A DNA stretch of 24,468 nt, taken from NCBI GenBank assembly GCA_003427395.1, contig BFEA01001011.1:237692-262159 (forward strand). Reading direction: 5' to 3'. Every line of letters begins with the position of its first letter. Positions within the stretch are counted from its first letter, which is position 1. Origin of the DNA: Chara braunii (Eukaryota > Streptophyta > Charophyceae > Charales > Characeae). Below, piece by piece: positions 10,307-21,100 of this stretch. The translations under genes and the position numbers were made by a program. The notes under the pieces were generated by a model that was given only the letters and a program-made list of their open reading frames with translations, did no database searches and was not told the origin of the DNA.

Positions 10307-11311
10307 TGCAATAAGCCCAGACGTGATGATACTCGTCAACAATGCCAGTCCATATGATTATCAATCTGCTGATGAATGACAAACAATCGCATATGTGTGT
10401 AGATAGAATGAGGTGGGAAATCATGCACAAACGAAGGAGAAAGAGGGGAGAATAGACAAAGGAGAGAGAAGAACATAATGCCCTCTCCTGCTTCGGGTCT
10501 CTCCTCCTCCTCGCCACCTCAGCAATCAATAGTCTGAACAGAAATCTGAAGTCCTCTCTCAATGTGCCACATGGCACGTCAATCTGTCTACATCAGCGAA
10601 CTGGAGAATATCCTCATCAACCAGGTACGTATCCGCGATAACCACAGTTTTGATTTCCTCCCGAAGTGACGAAAAAGAACAGTCTCATCAATCACGCAGC
10701 CCCCCACGTCATCATGGACAGGTGGCAGCAGCCACGTCAGCAATGGCGCGTGGCAGCTGCCACGTCAGCATGCCAATAAGACAATCGCCACCCAGCCACC
10801 ATGCCAGCCAGCAGCGCTGCGCCGTCCTTCTTCCTATGCGAGCATAGAGCCAGCGTCCAGCCAATATCGCAGCGTCGCAGCTGCGTCAAAGTCAATGCGT
10901 GACGTCAGCATGCACGCAAGACTGAATGCCCGTCCAGCCAGGAAGTCAACTCTTAAGTAGTGCTNGTGCGGGGTCTGGACCCCGGGTGCTGTAGGNCTAC
11001 ACCNTCCAGATCTCNATGTGAATGAGGGCCNAGATTGGCCAGAAACTGTATTCCTCCCGCCCTGAATGCTGTCTTGGTACCTGCGCATAACAAGTGAATG
11101 TATCCAACCAAGGGCCTGGGTGCGGTACCTTTGACTCTACAGTTGACATTGACTCTTGAATTTCCTTTGTGCCGCGTTCGGTCACACAGCCACCTCNCCA
11201 GACTCAAGGCTGGGCGTGTCTTGGCCACACAGCGCAGCACAGACAACGGAGTCTGTGTTTTCCGGGGTGGAAGTTCTGAGCCCCCGACTGCTGCTGAACA
11301 GGGTTACTGCA
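10307..11311 (-). repeat. 5' LTR (1005 bp, partly ambiguous consensus)
   Basis: This matches the 3' LTR and has TGCAATAAGCCC at its inner end next to the PBS. Exact CCACGTCA sites are at 10704, 10732 and 10760. Ambiguous bases at 10965, 10996, 11004, 11015 and 11031 mark a zone where two LTR variants seem to have been merged. Beyond that the sequence is identical to the 3' LTR, including an N at the equivalent position (11197 versus 2982). The outer part is therefore unlikely to be an independent reading of the 5' LTR. Confidence 0.85.
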
Positions 11312-12289
11312 TTCCTACCGACCCCAATTTGGAGTTTCATCGCAGAAACATTTAATACCTCAACCCTCATTTATAAGCAGAGACAATATCAGGAGCAGAT
11401 TCAAGGAGTTATTTTTAACTAAACCATCTGTCCTCAGATGGTGCTTGACCCTTAAAATGTACCTTGAATTGCTTCTGGGGTCGTCCATGTGCTCCTGCAG
11501 AGAATAACCCATGTTCTAGAATTCAGTCAACTTCATATCCGCCGTCCATATCTGGCGGAATCATAGATGGTCTATGGGGGAATTCATTTCCTTCTACATA
11601 AGGTAGAAGCTTGGACGCATGAAAGACAGAATAGGTCTTGAGGTGAGGGGGAATATCAATTCTATAAGACGGTCTCTCTGCATCCCCAATTACTTTCATA
11701 ACTTCCCAGGGTCCAAAATAGACAGGCAGAAGTTTCTGAGACCCGTTTTCTTCTAATGAAAACTCTTTAGATTTGACCCAGACCAGATCGCCTTCCTTGA
11801 ACGTTGATGGTCGGCGATGCTTATTAGCTTGTTCAATCATCCGGTCCTAAGCTTTCTTTAGATTCTCTTTTATCTATATAGTGTCTTCTTGGAAGTGGTC
11901 CCTTGTCAGTACATCAATGAAACATTTAGGTTTCCACCCTTTATGCAATGCGTTGGGTGTTTGCCCTGTAGAGGTATGAACACTACTATTATATGCACTT
12001 TCAATCTTAGGTTAGTTCTCAAACTTCTACTCATACAAATGCTTCTGGCCCAATCGGGGTTCCCTACCATGAGGTGATTTCCTCTTCTCTCATGCTTAGC
12101 CCCTAGGGCAACAACATCCTTAACCCCAGCCTGGTACGGATGGGCAACTTAATCCCAATTCCCTAAGTAGCATACGACATCTTGAGTGATTTCCTGGTGG
12201 CCTGTGAAGTGCAGAAGAAAACCAAAAAGGCACACAATACTCACGCATAAGTCCTACCTGGTCGTGTCATTCCCCTTTATATAAACATN
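11291..12289. other. Probable misassembly: duplicated 3' end of the retrotransposon
   Basis: Bases 11312-12288 repeat 3097-4073 without any difference that I found, carrying the integrase tail and chromodomain outside the 5' LTR. They are followed by a single N (12289). Then come 21 bases (12290-12310) equal to the LTR outer end at 3076-3096, and then (CA)n. The simplest reading is that assembly ran from the 5' LTR into the internal sequence next to the 3' LTR, and the next contig, starting at the true LTR end, was joined by one N. Removing 999 bases restores LTR-(CA)n. A real tandem element sharing an LTR is the alternative. Confidence 0.85.
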
Positions 12290-12303
12290 CTGCTGAACAG
12301 GGT

Positions 12304-12310
<7 letters not shown>

Positions 12311-12358
<48 letters not shown>

Positions 12359-12419
12359 ACACATCACACACACACACACACACACACAAAATCAATCAAG
12401 CAATCAATCAATCAAAGCA

Positions 12420-12460
<41 letters not shown>
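12311..12460. repeat. (CA)n and (AATC)n arrays at right edge of the retrotransposon
   Basis: (CA)n runs from 12311 to about 12387 with a small interruption (CCACACATCA), followed by (AATC)n to about 12460. The left flank has (GATT)n then (CA)n, so the tetranucleotide arrays are inverted relative to each other around one (CA)n core into which the element inserted. Confidence 0.95.
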
Positions 12461-12462
<2 letters not shown>

Positions 12463-13672
12463 CCCCTGTTTTGTTTATTTGTTTTCAATTTTTGCATCTT
12501 ATTTTTTTTTGAACACCTAATTTCCCTGCAAAAACCGAAATTCATTTCTTAAAAAAATACAGCACAACTCAGGGACCATATCCCTCATGATAAAAAATGA
12601 CAAAAAAAACATTCCTTCTTTTCTTTTTATTTTTTAAAAATGTTAAATTTTTGTTTAAATCGAATTTCGTTTTTCATTTTTAAAAAATCTTAAACGAAGT
12701 CCGACTCCAAAATAAAAAACATAGGATTGTCGGGTTTTTCAAGCCCTACACCCCTGTGTATAGATATATGTATTTCTTTTAACGTATTTTTTTTGGGGGG
12801 GGGAAATAATTTAAAAAACAGGCCGCGGATTGGGCCTCATGGGACGCTGGGACTGGGCCTCATGTAGCCGAAGCCAGGTAATGGCCCTGGTATTTCAAAT
12901 GACTTGTATAATTGTATAAGGGACGCTGGGCCCGGTTCCCAGCACGTGTTGCTTTCCAGAGTCCCCACCAATAGACTTAGCATTTGTCCGGAAAACAAAA
13001 AAAAAAAATACGAAGGAGTGCACGGGACCCAGCTGCCATTTGGCTGGGCATGGCAATGAAGCTGGTCAGCATGGTGGACAGGAAGGGCCAGACTCAACAT
13101 GTTTGAAGAGTCTCAAGGAGGAGGCACTACAGCTTGCCCATGCAAGCAGGGAAAATGTGGGGGAAATTGGTAGATGCAAGCAGGGAAAATGTGGGGAAAA
13201 TGTGGCTCAGCTCTACTAAGGGTAGGGTAGGGATATAAGTCGCTCCGGCTAGTCTGAGTTCCGCCTAGCCTCGGTTAAGTTAGGGGTAGGATGGAAGGAT
13301 GTGTCAGTGGGCCCTGGCTTGCCTTGCTTAGGCACTCCTGCTGGGTAGTCTCTCTGAATTGGGCCAGTAGAAGATTGCAAGAGCCTGGGGTCCGAAGTTC
13401 CCGTATGGGCAAGGTTCGTCCTGCTCCGCTGGCACTAGCGTTGGGGGGTTGCCCCAGCCTTGATGCTTGTCACTGCTGTCTGGTCCAAGTTGACAGGGCG
13501 ATTGTCCTGACTGCTGCTCACACTGAGGTAGGATAGTAGGGACAGGGGGACCGGTGTGCTGGGAGTGTTAAGGTGGGGATGCGTAGGGTAGGTAGGTGGC
13601 CTATCTGTCACGACAACCATTGGCTGCCCCTGCCAGCAATCACCGCCTGTCTGGTCCTTGGCCTCTACAACA
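12461..13672. other. No recognised gene; AT-rich then GC-richer sequence
   Basis: The stretch 12461-12820 is AT-rich with many A and T homopolymers. From 12830 there are short repeats: TGGGCCTCATG at 12832 and 12854, GGGACGCTGGG at 12841 and 12922, and a 23-bp direct repeat at 13140-13162 and 13174-13196. GGAGTGCACGG at 13015 also occurs at 1420, so both places may hold remnants of one dispersed repeat. Short ORFs here resemble nothing I know. Confidence 0.6.
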
Positions 13673-13755
13673 NNNNNNNNNNNNNNNNNNNNNNNNNNNN
13701 NNNNNNNNNNNNNNNNNNNNNNNNNNNNNNNNNNNNNNNNNNNNNNNNNNNNNNN
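13673..13755. other. Assembly gap (83 N)
   Basis: A run of 83 undetermined bases. The sequence beside it gives no clue to what is missing. A (GA)-like AAGAAGAGAGAAAGA follows immediately, so a microsatellite is plausible. Confidence 0.99.
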
Positions 13756-14451
13756 AAGAAGAGAGAAAGACAGGGCCTTTCTACTAGTCTCATCACATGC
13801 ATGCACAAAGGACAGAAAATCTGTCTGCGCATCTTCCCATATTTTCTAACAGAAGATTCATCCCCCTCTTGCACATTTGACGAGTAAGGTCCGTGCTGGC
13901 GTGGTTATAACTCATAGGAAGCAACAGAGACAACAACAATGGTAACATCAATAAAGAGAAAACAAACAGAGAGCCTGAGAGAGGATATCCAAAGCAGGAA
14001 CCATAGACACCATTGTAATTTGTAACATTACAACAGCAGGTTCTGATCAAACACTTTTCTCTCTGTCGCTTGAAGTCCCTTCCACCTAGAGATAGATAGC
14101 AGGTCCAAGGACACTTCAATGAGGCAGTCAACATGCTGAGCCTATTTCTTCAGTCCGTCGAGCCCCACTCTTTCACTAGTCAGCGAAGTCGGCGCGCTAC
14201 ACATGACAGCTCCATAATTTGGCTCTAATGACCCTTTAAGCCTTGAACCACGCCTTGCTCCATACGTTGGCTCTAGTATTGGCTTGATCATCTGGTCTGT
14301 TGTAACTACATACACATGACAACTGGCAATCCCCACCTATAAATCAACAACTTCATCAAGAGGATTGACTCACGGTTAACCATTTTACTCATGTTTCACG
14401 CGAAGTCAAAGGCACAGTCTCAGCTTCTCAAGTGTAGAGCAGAGAGTGTGT

Positions 14452-14453
<2 letters not shown>
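13756..14453. other. No recognised gene
   Basis: A 113-codon minus-strand reading frame (13793-14134) has one hydrophobic stretch (LFVFSLLMLPLLLSLLLP) but no recognisable family and no supporting context. I see no RNA gene or repeat here beyond GGCTCTARTR-type short duplications near 14219 and 14268. Confidence 0.5.
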
Positions 14454-14544
<91 letters not shown>

Positions 14545-14579
14545 GCTCGCTCGCTCGCTCGTTGTGTGTGTGTGTGTGT
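14454..14579. repeat. (CT)n-(CTCG)n-(GT)n microsatellite
   Basis: (CT)n from 14454 to 14535 is followed by TCTCTCGCTCGCTCGCTCGCTCG and (GT)n to 14579. Ser-Leu reading frames here are artefacts of the repeat. Confidence 0.95.
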
Positions 14580-16159
14580 TGTAACATACGCTATACACTC
14601 AAAAAAAGCATGACTGTGCCAGACTGCTTGGTCGGACTTTCACTGACTCTTTGTGCGTGCGTGTGACGAACCGATTTCCGCACCGCCCGATTTCCTGTGT
14701 GATTGCGATGAGGGGTCCTAAGCTGGGAAGGTTGGGCCAATTACGGGAGATCGGGATCGGTGGGAAATTGCATCAGTGCCCTTGTTTCTTCGTCTTTTTT
14801 GTCGTCTCTTTTCAAAAGGTTGGGTTCAGGGCCGGGTGAGTCCCGGGACGATCGAGTGATTGATTGGTCGGTTGGATGGCTGGCGCGCCATCGTGCGCGC
14901 AAATAATAAATGTTGACGTCGCTTCTTTTGTTTCGGTTTTGGACTTTTGGGCGCGGACATCGCGCGGGAATTTTGCTTCGATTTTGAACTTTCTTTTTGA
15001 ATTCTTTTTCAGATCTTGCCGAGCCCTGATGGCTCTCGGAATTTCGGACTTTCTTTTCGGAGTTTGTGCTTTTTGCTTTTCGCATTAGATTGGAATTTAG
15101 GAATTTTGTAATTAGGATTTTTCATTTTGCCGCGCAGCGCCTTTATGCTTACGCACTTCTTCATGCGGCTGCAACGGAATTCTGATTAGCTGGCGCCTTT
15201 AATCGTGTGTGTAACTGTAATTTTGGGCGGGCGCCAATGTAACTGTATCTTTTCTTCTTGTGATTCGCATTTCCCGCCCTTCTTCTCTTTCCTTTCGCTG
15301 AGTTTTGGTAGTCGTGCTCTGCATCATCATATCGATGCGTGGAGAGTGGCTACATCCCCCACACCGCGATTGGGCCATGCAGAACGTAGGCGTTCCTTCT
15401 CTAATCTTCCTTCCGAGTCCTTGTCATTCTGTGTTCTTCGCGCATGCATGCACGCTATAAATTCCGGCTGCGCGATTAGTTAGCTCTCTTAACCAGCTGT
15501 TGGAAGCTCGGGGTTGCGCAATCAGAGAGGGTTGGCACACGAGCGCAGTAAGAGGTGAGTAGAGCAGGAGTCGGGCGACCCGACGAGCTGGTGCCAAACG
15601 CGTGGGGTTGATGCAGGCCACGACGGACTGTGGGCGCGGGCGAACCTGACGGGCGCGGGACGACTAATCGGGGTGATGGCTTCGTGGGTTGGTGCGCCGC
15701 CGTGCACGACGACGGACTGTCCGCATCGGAGAGAGAGAGAGAGAGGAAGAGGGAGCTGAGGTTGATGGACACGGATTTGTTGTTTCTTTTATCTTTTCTC
15801 CCTCCTGTCTCGTGTATATAAATTTTGATTTCGGCTCCGGGTGATTTGCCCGTTCTGTTTTTCAGAATCTGGACTTGGGTTTTGGCTCACACTTGTCTTT
15901 GCGATTTTCATCTCAGATATGTTGTGTGTAGGTGTTGATGAATGGATGTCAACTCTGTTTGCTGATTCTTATGCCGATCCTTGCCTTTGTCTCTCGTCCT
16001 GATCTACTCATACGAAGGGTAGGAATTTTGCATAGTCGACAATGCTGTTTCCGATTTTGCTTGTCTTTTGATTGAGCTGTTATGGTTGTTGCATCTTACA
16101 TGCTCGAAAATTACAGAGTGATTAGGCGATCGAATGTCTGTTGTCCCGCGAACGCCGCG
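14580..16159 (+). promoter_or_regulatory. Promoter- and intron-like signals without a recognised gene
   Basis: TATAAA at 15456-15461 is followed about 95 bases later by a donor-like AG|GTGAGT (GT at 15555). A good polypyrimidine acceptor, TTCTGTTTTTCAG, ends at 15865. Together they outline a possible 5' UTR with a 311-base intron. A second TATATAAA is at 15815-15822. No long coding frame follows; the first ATG after the acceptor (about 15919) opens only 27 codons before the 16166 element. Between 14920 and 15080 there are loose repeats of TTTTGGACTTT / TTTCGGACTTTC. This may be the head of a host gene disrupted by insertions, or chance. Confidence 0.25.
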
Positions 16160-16165
16160 CGAGGA

Positions 16166-16520
16166 CCTGTGTAGACCCCCGTACGAATACGGGCCGTCCG
16201 TACGTACGACCACATGAGGCCGTACGTACGGGCTCATGTGGTTGTACGGGCCGTACGTAAGGAAAAAAAACAAAAACAAAAATTCAAAAAAAATCTGAAA
16301 AAAAAAAATGTTATGCAAAAAAATAAACTGAAACACTTTTGCCTCAGGTTCATATTGAAATTCGTTACCAAATTTGAGATATAAGAAAAAAACGTTTTTT
16401 TTTTTTTGTTTTTTTTTTTTTTCCGTACGGGGCTGTACGTACGGTCGTACGGCCGTTCATACGGCCGTACGTAGGACCGTACGATAATCCCCCCATACGT
16501 CATACGGAGTGTTACACAGG
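16166..16520. mobile_element. Non-autonomous inverted-repeat element rich in CGTACG
   Basis: The left end CCTGTGTAGACCCCCGTACG and the reverse complement of the right end, CCTGTGTAACACTCCGTATG, share an exact 8-bp tip and a gapped similar continuation. CGAGGA directly flanks both ends (16160-16165 and 16521-16526), a likely 6-bp target duplication. Each arm (about 16180-16260 and 16423-16500) is packed with TACGTACGG/CCGTACG palindromes. They are followed inward by A-rich (left) and T-rich (right) tracts, so the whole 355 bp folds on itself. There is no ORF. The superfamily cannot be assigned from what I see. Confidence 0.7.
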
Positions 16521-16976
16521 CGAGGACACGTGTACGCACAATCCGACCTGCGCATGTATACATATCCCCGTACGTTGATTCGTCAACTCCAGAAAGGACC
16601 ATTGATTGTAGGAATACCGCTTGATACGGCCATCAGGGGTCTGCGACGGAGCGATCATCCCGTATGAACCTGTGTAAGTGCGACTTGACTCGCGTGGCTC
16701 GCACGTGCTCACACGTGGTGATCGCCATCGGTACGGACCCACCCGTAGGCATCTCACAGCTCTGCGATGACATAATGACACGCTCCGAGAGCTCAGAGTC
16801 ATTATTATACGACCCGGATTACTTCACCCCGTGGATAGAAGAAAGCCTTCGATAGAGATTTCCCTTTCTAACAGAAAATCGGTTGTGTCCTAGGGAGTTT
16901 CATTGCACTACCACCAGCGACCCCGGTGCTCTGATTTCCCCACTTCAGACCACACCCACTACCTTATCTCCCTTAG

Positions 16977-17515
16977 TTGGGGTTCTCGCGTCATAGACTC
17001 CCTTATGATGACTACAGTTAACAGCGACAGGGTAGCAGGTCCCCTTCTCCGATATGGATCTCACGGTGGAGTGCGAAACTCTGCTCTCAAAGATCCAGAC
17101 CGGGAAAGGGGCCCAGCTATCCACCACTGCTTGCTTGTAAAACATCATATGGTGTGTACAACCGACATTCGGAACTGGTCGCTGAGCACCTGGTGCTACG
17201 CCAAAAGAGTTCGTCAAGCGGCCGCGATATTCCCCGCGATTGCTCATTTTGGGGTTCTCGCGTCATAGACTCCCTTATGATGAATACAGTTAACATCGGC
17301 AGGGCAGCAGTTCCCCTTCACCGGTATGGATCTCACGGTGGAGTGCGAAACTCTGCTCTCAAAGATCCGGACCGGGAAAGGGGGCCAGCTATCAACCACT
17401 GCTTGATCGTAAGGCATCATATGATCTGTCCATTACATCGACATTCAAAATTGTTTGGTGAGCATCTGGTGCTACGCCAACAATTTCCGAACACGACCGC
17501 GAGGTTCCCTAAGAG
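16977..17515. repeat. 272-bp direct tandem duplication
   Basis: The stretch beginning TTGGGGTTCTCGCGTCATAG at 16977 recurs at 17249. Long shared blocks include GGATCTCACGGTGGAGTGCG and the CTGGTGCTACGCCAA end. By eye the copies are roughly 85% alike, diverging most near the junction and the 3' end. There is no consistent open frame, so they look non-coding. They lie about 0.7-1.2 kb upstream of the DUF7869-type gene and may be part of its upstream region. Confidence 0.85.
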
Positions 17516-17746
17516 TGCTTTTGTCACCCCATAGCACAGACCGCCGACTGTTTGGCACTGCGGGAAGGTTATCAATTTCTTACAACGCGGAAGACTCGTG
17601 ATCACTTCCGTCGTCTGTATGCGTGATGATGGTGCTCGGCATTGCATACTTGACACTATGGTGGTGTGTGCTGCAATTGTCTAAATCTCACGGGATTTAA
17701 GTGTCTCGGATGCATCCGACATAAGAACCTGCGACGATGTGGACTT

Positions 17747-18035
17747 GCCAATATTTACCTGCATCATTGTATCGGATTCATCCGACTCTAAAATCAGTTA
17801 CATATTTGCGCACCCGCAATTTCTACAACATGTCTGATCAGTGACGGGCAAGGCTTGTAGTCCGGTTCAAGGCTGGCTGTGCACGTCTAATGTCGTGTCC
17901 GATATTTGCTTGCGTCGTTGCGTCGGATTCATCCGACTCTAAAATATGTTACATACTTGAGGGCCCGCCATGTCTACACCATACATGTAAAATCGGTGCG
18001 GGTCAAGGCTTGTCGTCCGGTTCAAGGCTGGCTAT
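17747..18035. repeat. 151-bp tandem repeat carrying TCGGATTCATCCGA
   Basis: Two diverged copies (about 17747-17890 and 17898-18035) share TCGGATTCATCCGACTCTAA (17772 and 17923, period 151). They also share GTTACATA, CAAGGCTTGT and GGTTCAAGGCTGGCT. The long open frame of the downstream gene extends back into the second copy, but only from a TTG at 17906. The repeat is thus more likely 5' flank than coding. Confidence 0.8.
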
Positions 18036-18199
18036 GCACTATTTTTCCGTTTCGTTGCGCTGCCCTCTATAGTGCTCCCCAACTACCGGACGCATCTCTG
18101 TCGCTTTATTATTGCCAAAGTCCAACAACTGTCTCGGCTGCGATTTGGGTCAACGTCTGTTGCTCTGCTCGCAGGGAAAAGTGGAACGCTTCTCAACAC

Positions 18200-21100
18200 A
18201 TGCTTCACTTATGTGATACGACGACGGTCGATCAAGACTTCCCTCCCACGCCAGCTTGCCTTCCTTTACGTTTTCGGCAGGAATTGGCTGGGAAGGGATT
18301 GGTTACGGGCGTTGGAGTTCCGAGCAATGCCGATAGTACTTCTTCTCGACTCGAACCATGTGCTTCCTCTGGAAAACGGTCACGTGACTCAAACACTCAG
18401 CATCGGCAGAAGAGAACACAGTTGTCTACCACCACCGCGCATTCGTACATCTGTCATGACGTGCTCGAAGACCACATAAACACTGGAAGCGGGCGCCAGT
18501 TTCTTAGTGTCGATTGTACATCCAGAGTCTCTTCAGCATGTTATGAAATGACCGACGTTGGGATGTCGAGCTCCATACCCGAGGGGAATCTCGGTGACTG
18601 TAGTTATAGTGGGACAGAGTATGTGTGTAGTGCGAACAACTGCACTACTGCTGGTTCATCCTTGAGAGTTGCCGATGGGGGTGATAGGGTTTCCTTGTCT
18701 ACCCCTCCGCAGTGCCAGGAGAGTCAAGGACCGTCCACCGATGGAATCACTGAGTACTGCTATTCACGAGATAGTCAGAGCTCACGCTGTCTCTCCGAAG
18801 AGGACCGCCATATACGGTACATTTTGTCGGCGCCTATGCCCGGTGAAAGAAGACCCTATTCTATGGCAAACAGAGAACCGGCCAAAAAGACACAGCATCG
18901 GCGAGCTATGGGCAAACTCAGAATGCAGTCACTTCAGGCAGTGCGAGGGATGCTCTGTTGTAGGCGGATGTGTTGCGCTGAACTGACAGCCGAAGATGTC
19001 AGGCCGGTGCGGGAGGCATTCTACTCGAAAAGTTTCACGGAAAGGACGAAGTGGTGGTTGCAAACCATACATGACTTCACGGCTATGGAAGGTGGTGCTG
19101 AGCGGGTCAGGCCTATAGCTTGCAAACGGAAGATGTGCGTGCAGGCATACTGTAACATTCTCGATATTTCTCGTAACACATTCTATGTCTACAAAAGGAT
19201 GTACGATAACGGTGTTGTCGTTAGGGAGCATGGGCACTCGGGCTTGTCTAAATTATCCAAAAAAGTCGTCACAATGCTTGCACTGTTGAAACGATTCATC
19301 GACGACCACGCCGATAGTATGCCGAATGACATGGTCTGAAAAAACGGAGTTTGTCGTCCTCGCCGTATGATTCCTACGACATTCACAAAACGAGCAATTT
19401 ACGAATCATTGCGCTCTGATCTTTTGATGTGTCACTCGGAAGTTGTGTCGGAGTCGACTTTCTACGCTATGTCGAGAAAGCACTTCTGGCACGTGAGTCT
19501 AGCTATGTCCAACACATTCACGAAATACGCAAAATGTATATTCTACAAGCAGTGCATTGCTAAGTCGAAGTACGAGAGGGACCGTAAGAAATCCAAAGAT
19601 AGGATGCGGAAACATCAAGAGCTGCAAGTCAACCACAGGCTAGACTATAGCCGCTGCAAAATGGATTCCATCTTGCGGCAGTCCGAGTGTCTCTGCATCA
19701 TTATCGACGGCATGGATCAAAAGAAAACTACCGTACCGCATATAGGACAGGCTAACTACTCGAAGGACTTGCACCACGAGAGGATGATGAAGACTGGTCT
19801 CACGACCGTTCTGGTCCATGGTCGGGATCCTTCTATATATGTTTACACATATTTTCCTTACTACACACATGGCCCCAGCAGTACGGCGACGTGTCTAATG
19901 CGGACTCTTACGGAGATCCAATCCAGTGGGAAACCTCTACCGCCGTTTCTTCGTATTCAAGCTGACAACTGCTTCAAAGAAAACAAGAATAGATTCATCT
20001 GCGCATTGGCAGCACGTCTTCTGAAGTTCAGGATTTTCAAGGAAATAGAAATTGGTTTTATGATAGTTGGACACACGCACACAGACGTCGATGCCACGTT
20101 TAGTGTTTTCTCCAAAAAACTCAAGGACAATGATGCCTACACAATGGATGAGTTGTTCCTTTTGCTAGAGCGGTCTCATAAGACTCCTCCGCGGTGTATT
20201 TTTCTTGATAGGATAGCAGACTGGAGAGGTCTTATTTACCCGCATGTTTCAAAGCGCATGACAGGGATTTCGAAGCCTCATTTGCTAAAATTCTACATGA
20301 TAGGTGATAGTCCCGCTATGTCATATAAAGAGTATTGCACAAACGCTAAGTGGTTGCCTGAGGAAGGTCCTCTTTACTGGTTCAAACAAACAGACAACGG
20401 TGGTTACGCTGGTCCGCAGCAACCTTTCGATCCTCTGCCGGTCCAACCAACGTTCCTCGACGATTACAAAAACGGTTTGGATGGTGTGAAGAGGTTTCTG
20501 GAAGTTTATGAAAAAAAAAGAGAAACTTGGATGACTTTCCGAGACGAAGAGGTGACTAGAATAGATAGGGTTTTTCGGTTTTGGGAAGATCACGTCAAAC
20601 ACGAGGGGGACATTATCGACAACAGGGTACCTTCGGCAACCATCACGGAATTCTGGCCAAAGGCCACCCATTACGTTGAAGACAGGAGTTCTTGCTCTGA
20701 TTCGGATGCATCCGAATTACAGCGAGAACCTCTGTTCGTGGGTCTTCAGAGGGACAAGCCTAAGGCGAACTTTGATCCTTTCGAAGATGTGCATGTCGAC
20801 AGTTTTGTCATTATGCAACCATCAGACGAGGACATGCATCCAGGAATGCCTTTTTGGGTTGGCCCGGTTCGCAGTGAAGTTGACAAGAACGAAGATTCGC
20901 CAACTTATAACCAATTCAAAGTGGAGTACTAGGTTCCAATCGGAAAAGCGACCACACTAAGAGAATTGTATGCCGACGCCTGGGAAAAAAAATGAAAAAA
21001 AGCTCTAGGACACGAGGAAGAGTATCAACATGTCACAACCGTTGCGTTTTCTTGGATGAGACAAACGAGGACGAATGTCTGCGAGTCCTCCAGAAAGTTT

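Larger units (their letters stand above)
2089..12310 (-). mobile_element. Ty3/Gypsy chromovirus-type LTR retrotransposon (defective)
   Basis: This is a complete but dead element read on the minus strand, in the order 5' LTR (10307-11311), PBS, leader, gag, protease, reverse transcriptase, RNase H, integrase, chromodomain, polypurine-like tract and 3' LTR (2089-3096). Both outer ends are TGCA, each abutting CACAC (2084-2088 and 12311-12315), consistent with a 5-bp target duplication, although the (CA)n context makes that ambiguous. Integrase after RT/RNase H and a C-terminal chromodomain place it among chromoviruses. The assembled span is 10,222 bases. About 999 of these (11291-12289) look like a misassembled repeat of the 3' end, so the real element is probably near 9.2 kb. 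The coding region carries many stops, and RT-to-integrase motifs are only partly intact. Confidence 0.93.

Noticed and set aside
10278-11422. ORFs inside the 5' LTR
   Set aside because: The same frames occur in the 3' LTR, contain ambiguous bases and have no recognisable product.
10307-12288. Second tandem retrotransposon copy sharing an LTR
   Set aside because: Exact identity over 1.4 kb, a shared ambiguous base, a lone N and the immediate true LTR end point to misassembly; kept as an alternative only.
13793-14134. Minus-strand ORF with a hydrophobic segment as a membrane protein gene
   Set aside because: Only 113 codons, no family resemblance, no promoter or neighbour support, and next to an assembly gap.
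14741-15085. Lys-rich 114-codon minus-strand ORF
   Set aside because: The Lys/Ser richness comes from loose TTTCGGACTTTC-type repeats on the other strand; no domain seen.
17906-18199. Use of 17906 as the start of the DUF7869-type gene
   Set aside because: The codon is TTG and the stretch lies within a non-coding 151-bp tandem repeat; the first in-frame ATG is 18200.
19337-20995. Alternative genetic code (stops read as Trp)
   Set aside because: Both TGA and TAG are involved and the neighbouring retroelement is full of ordinary decay stops; pseudogenisation is simpler.
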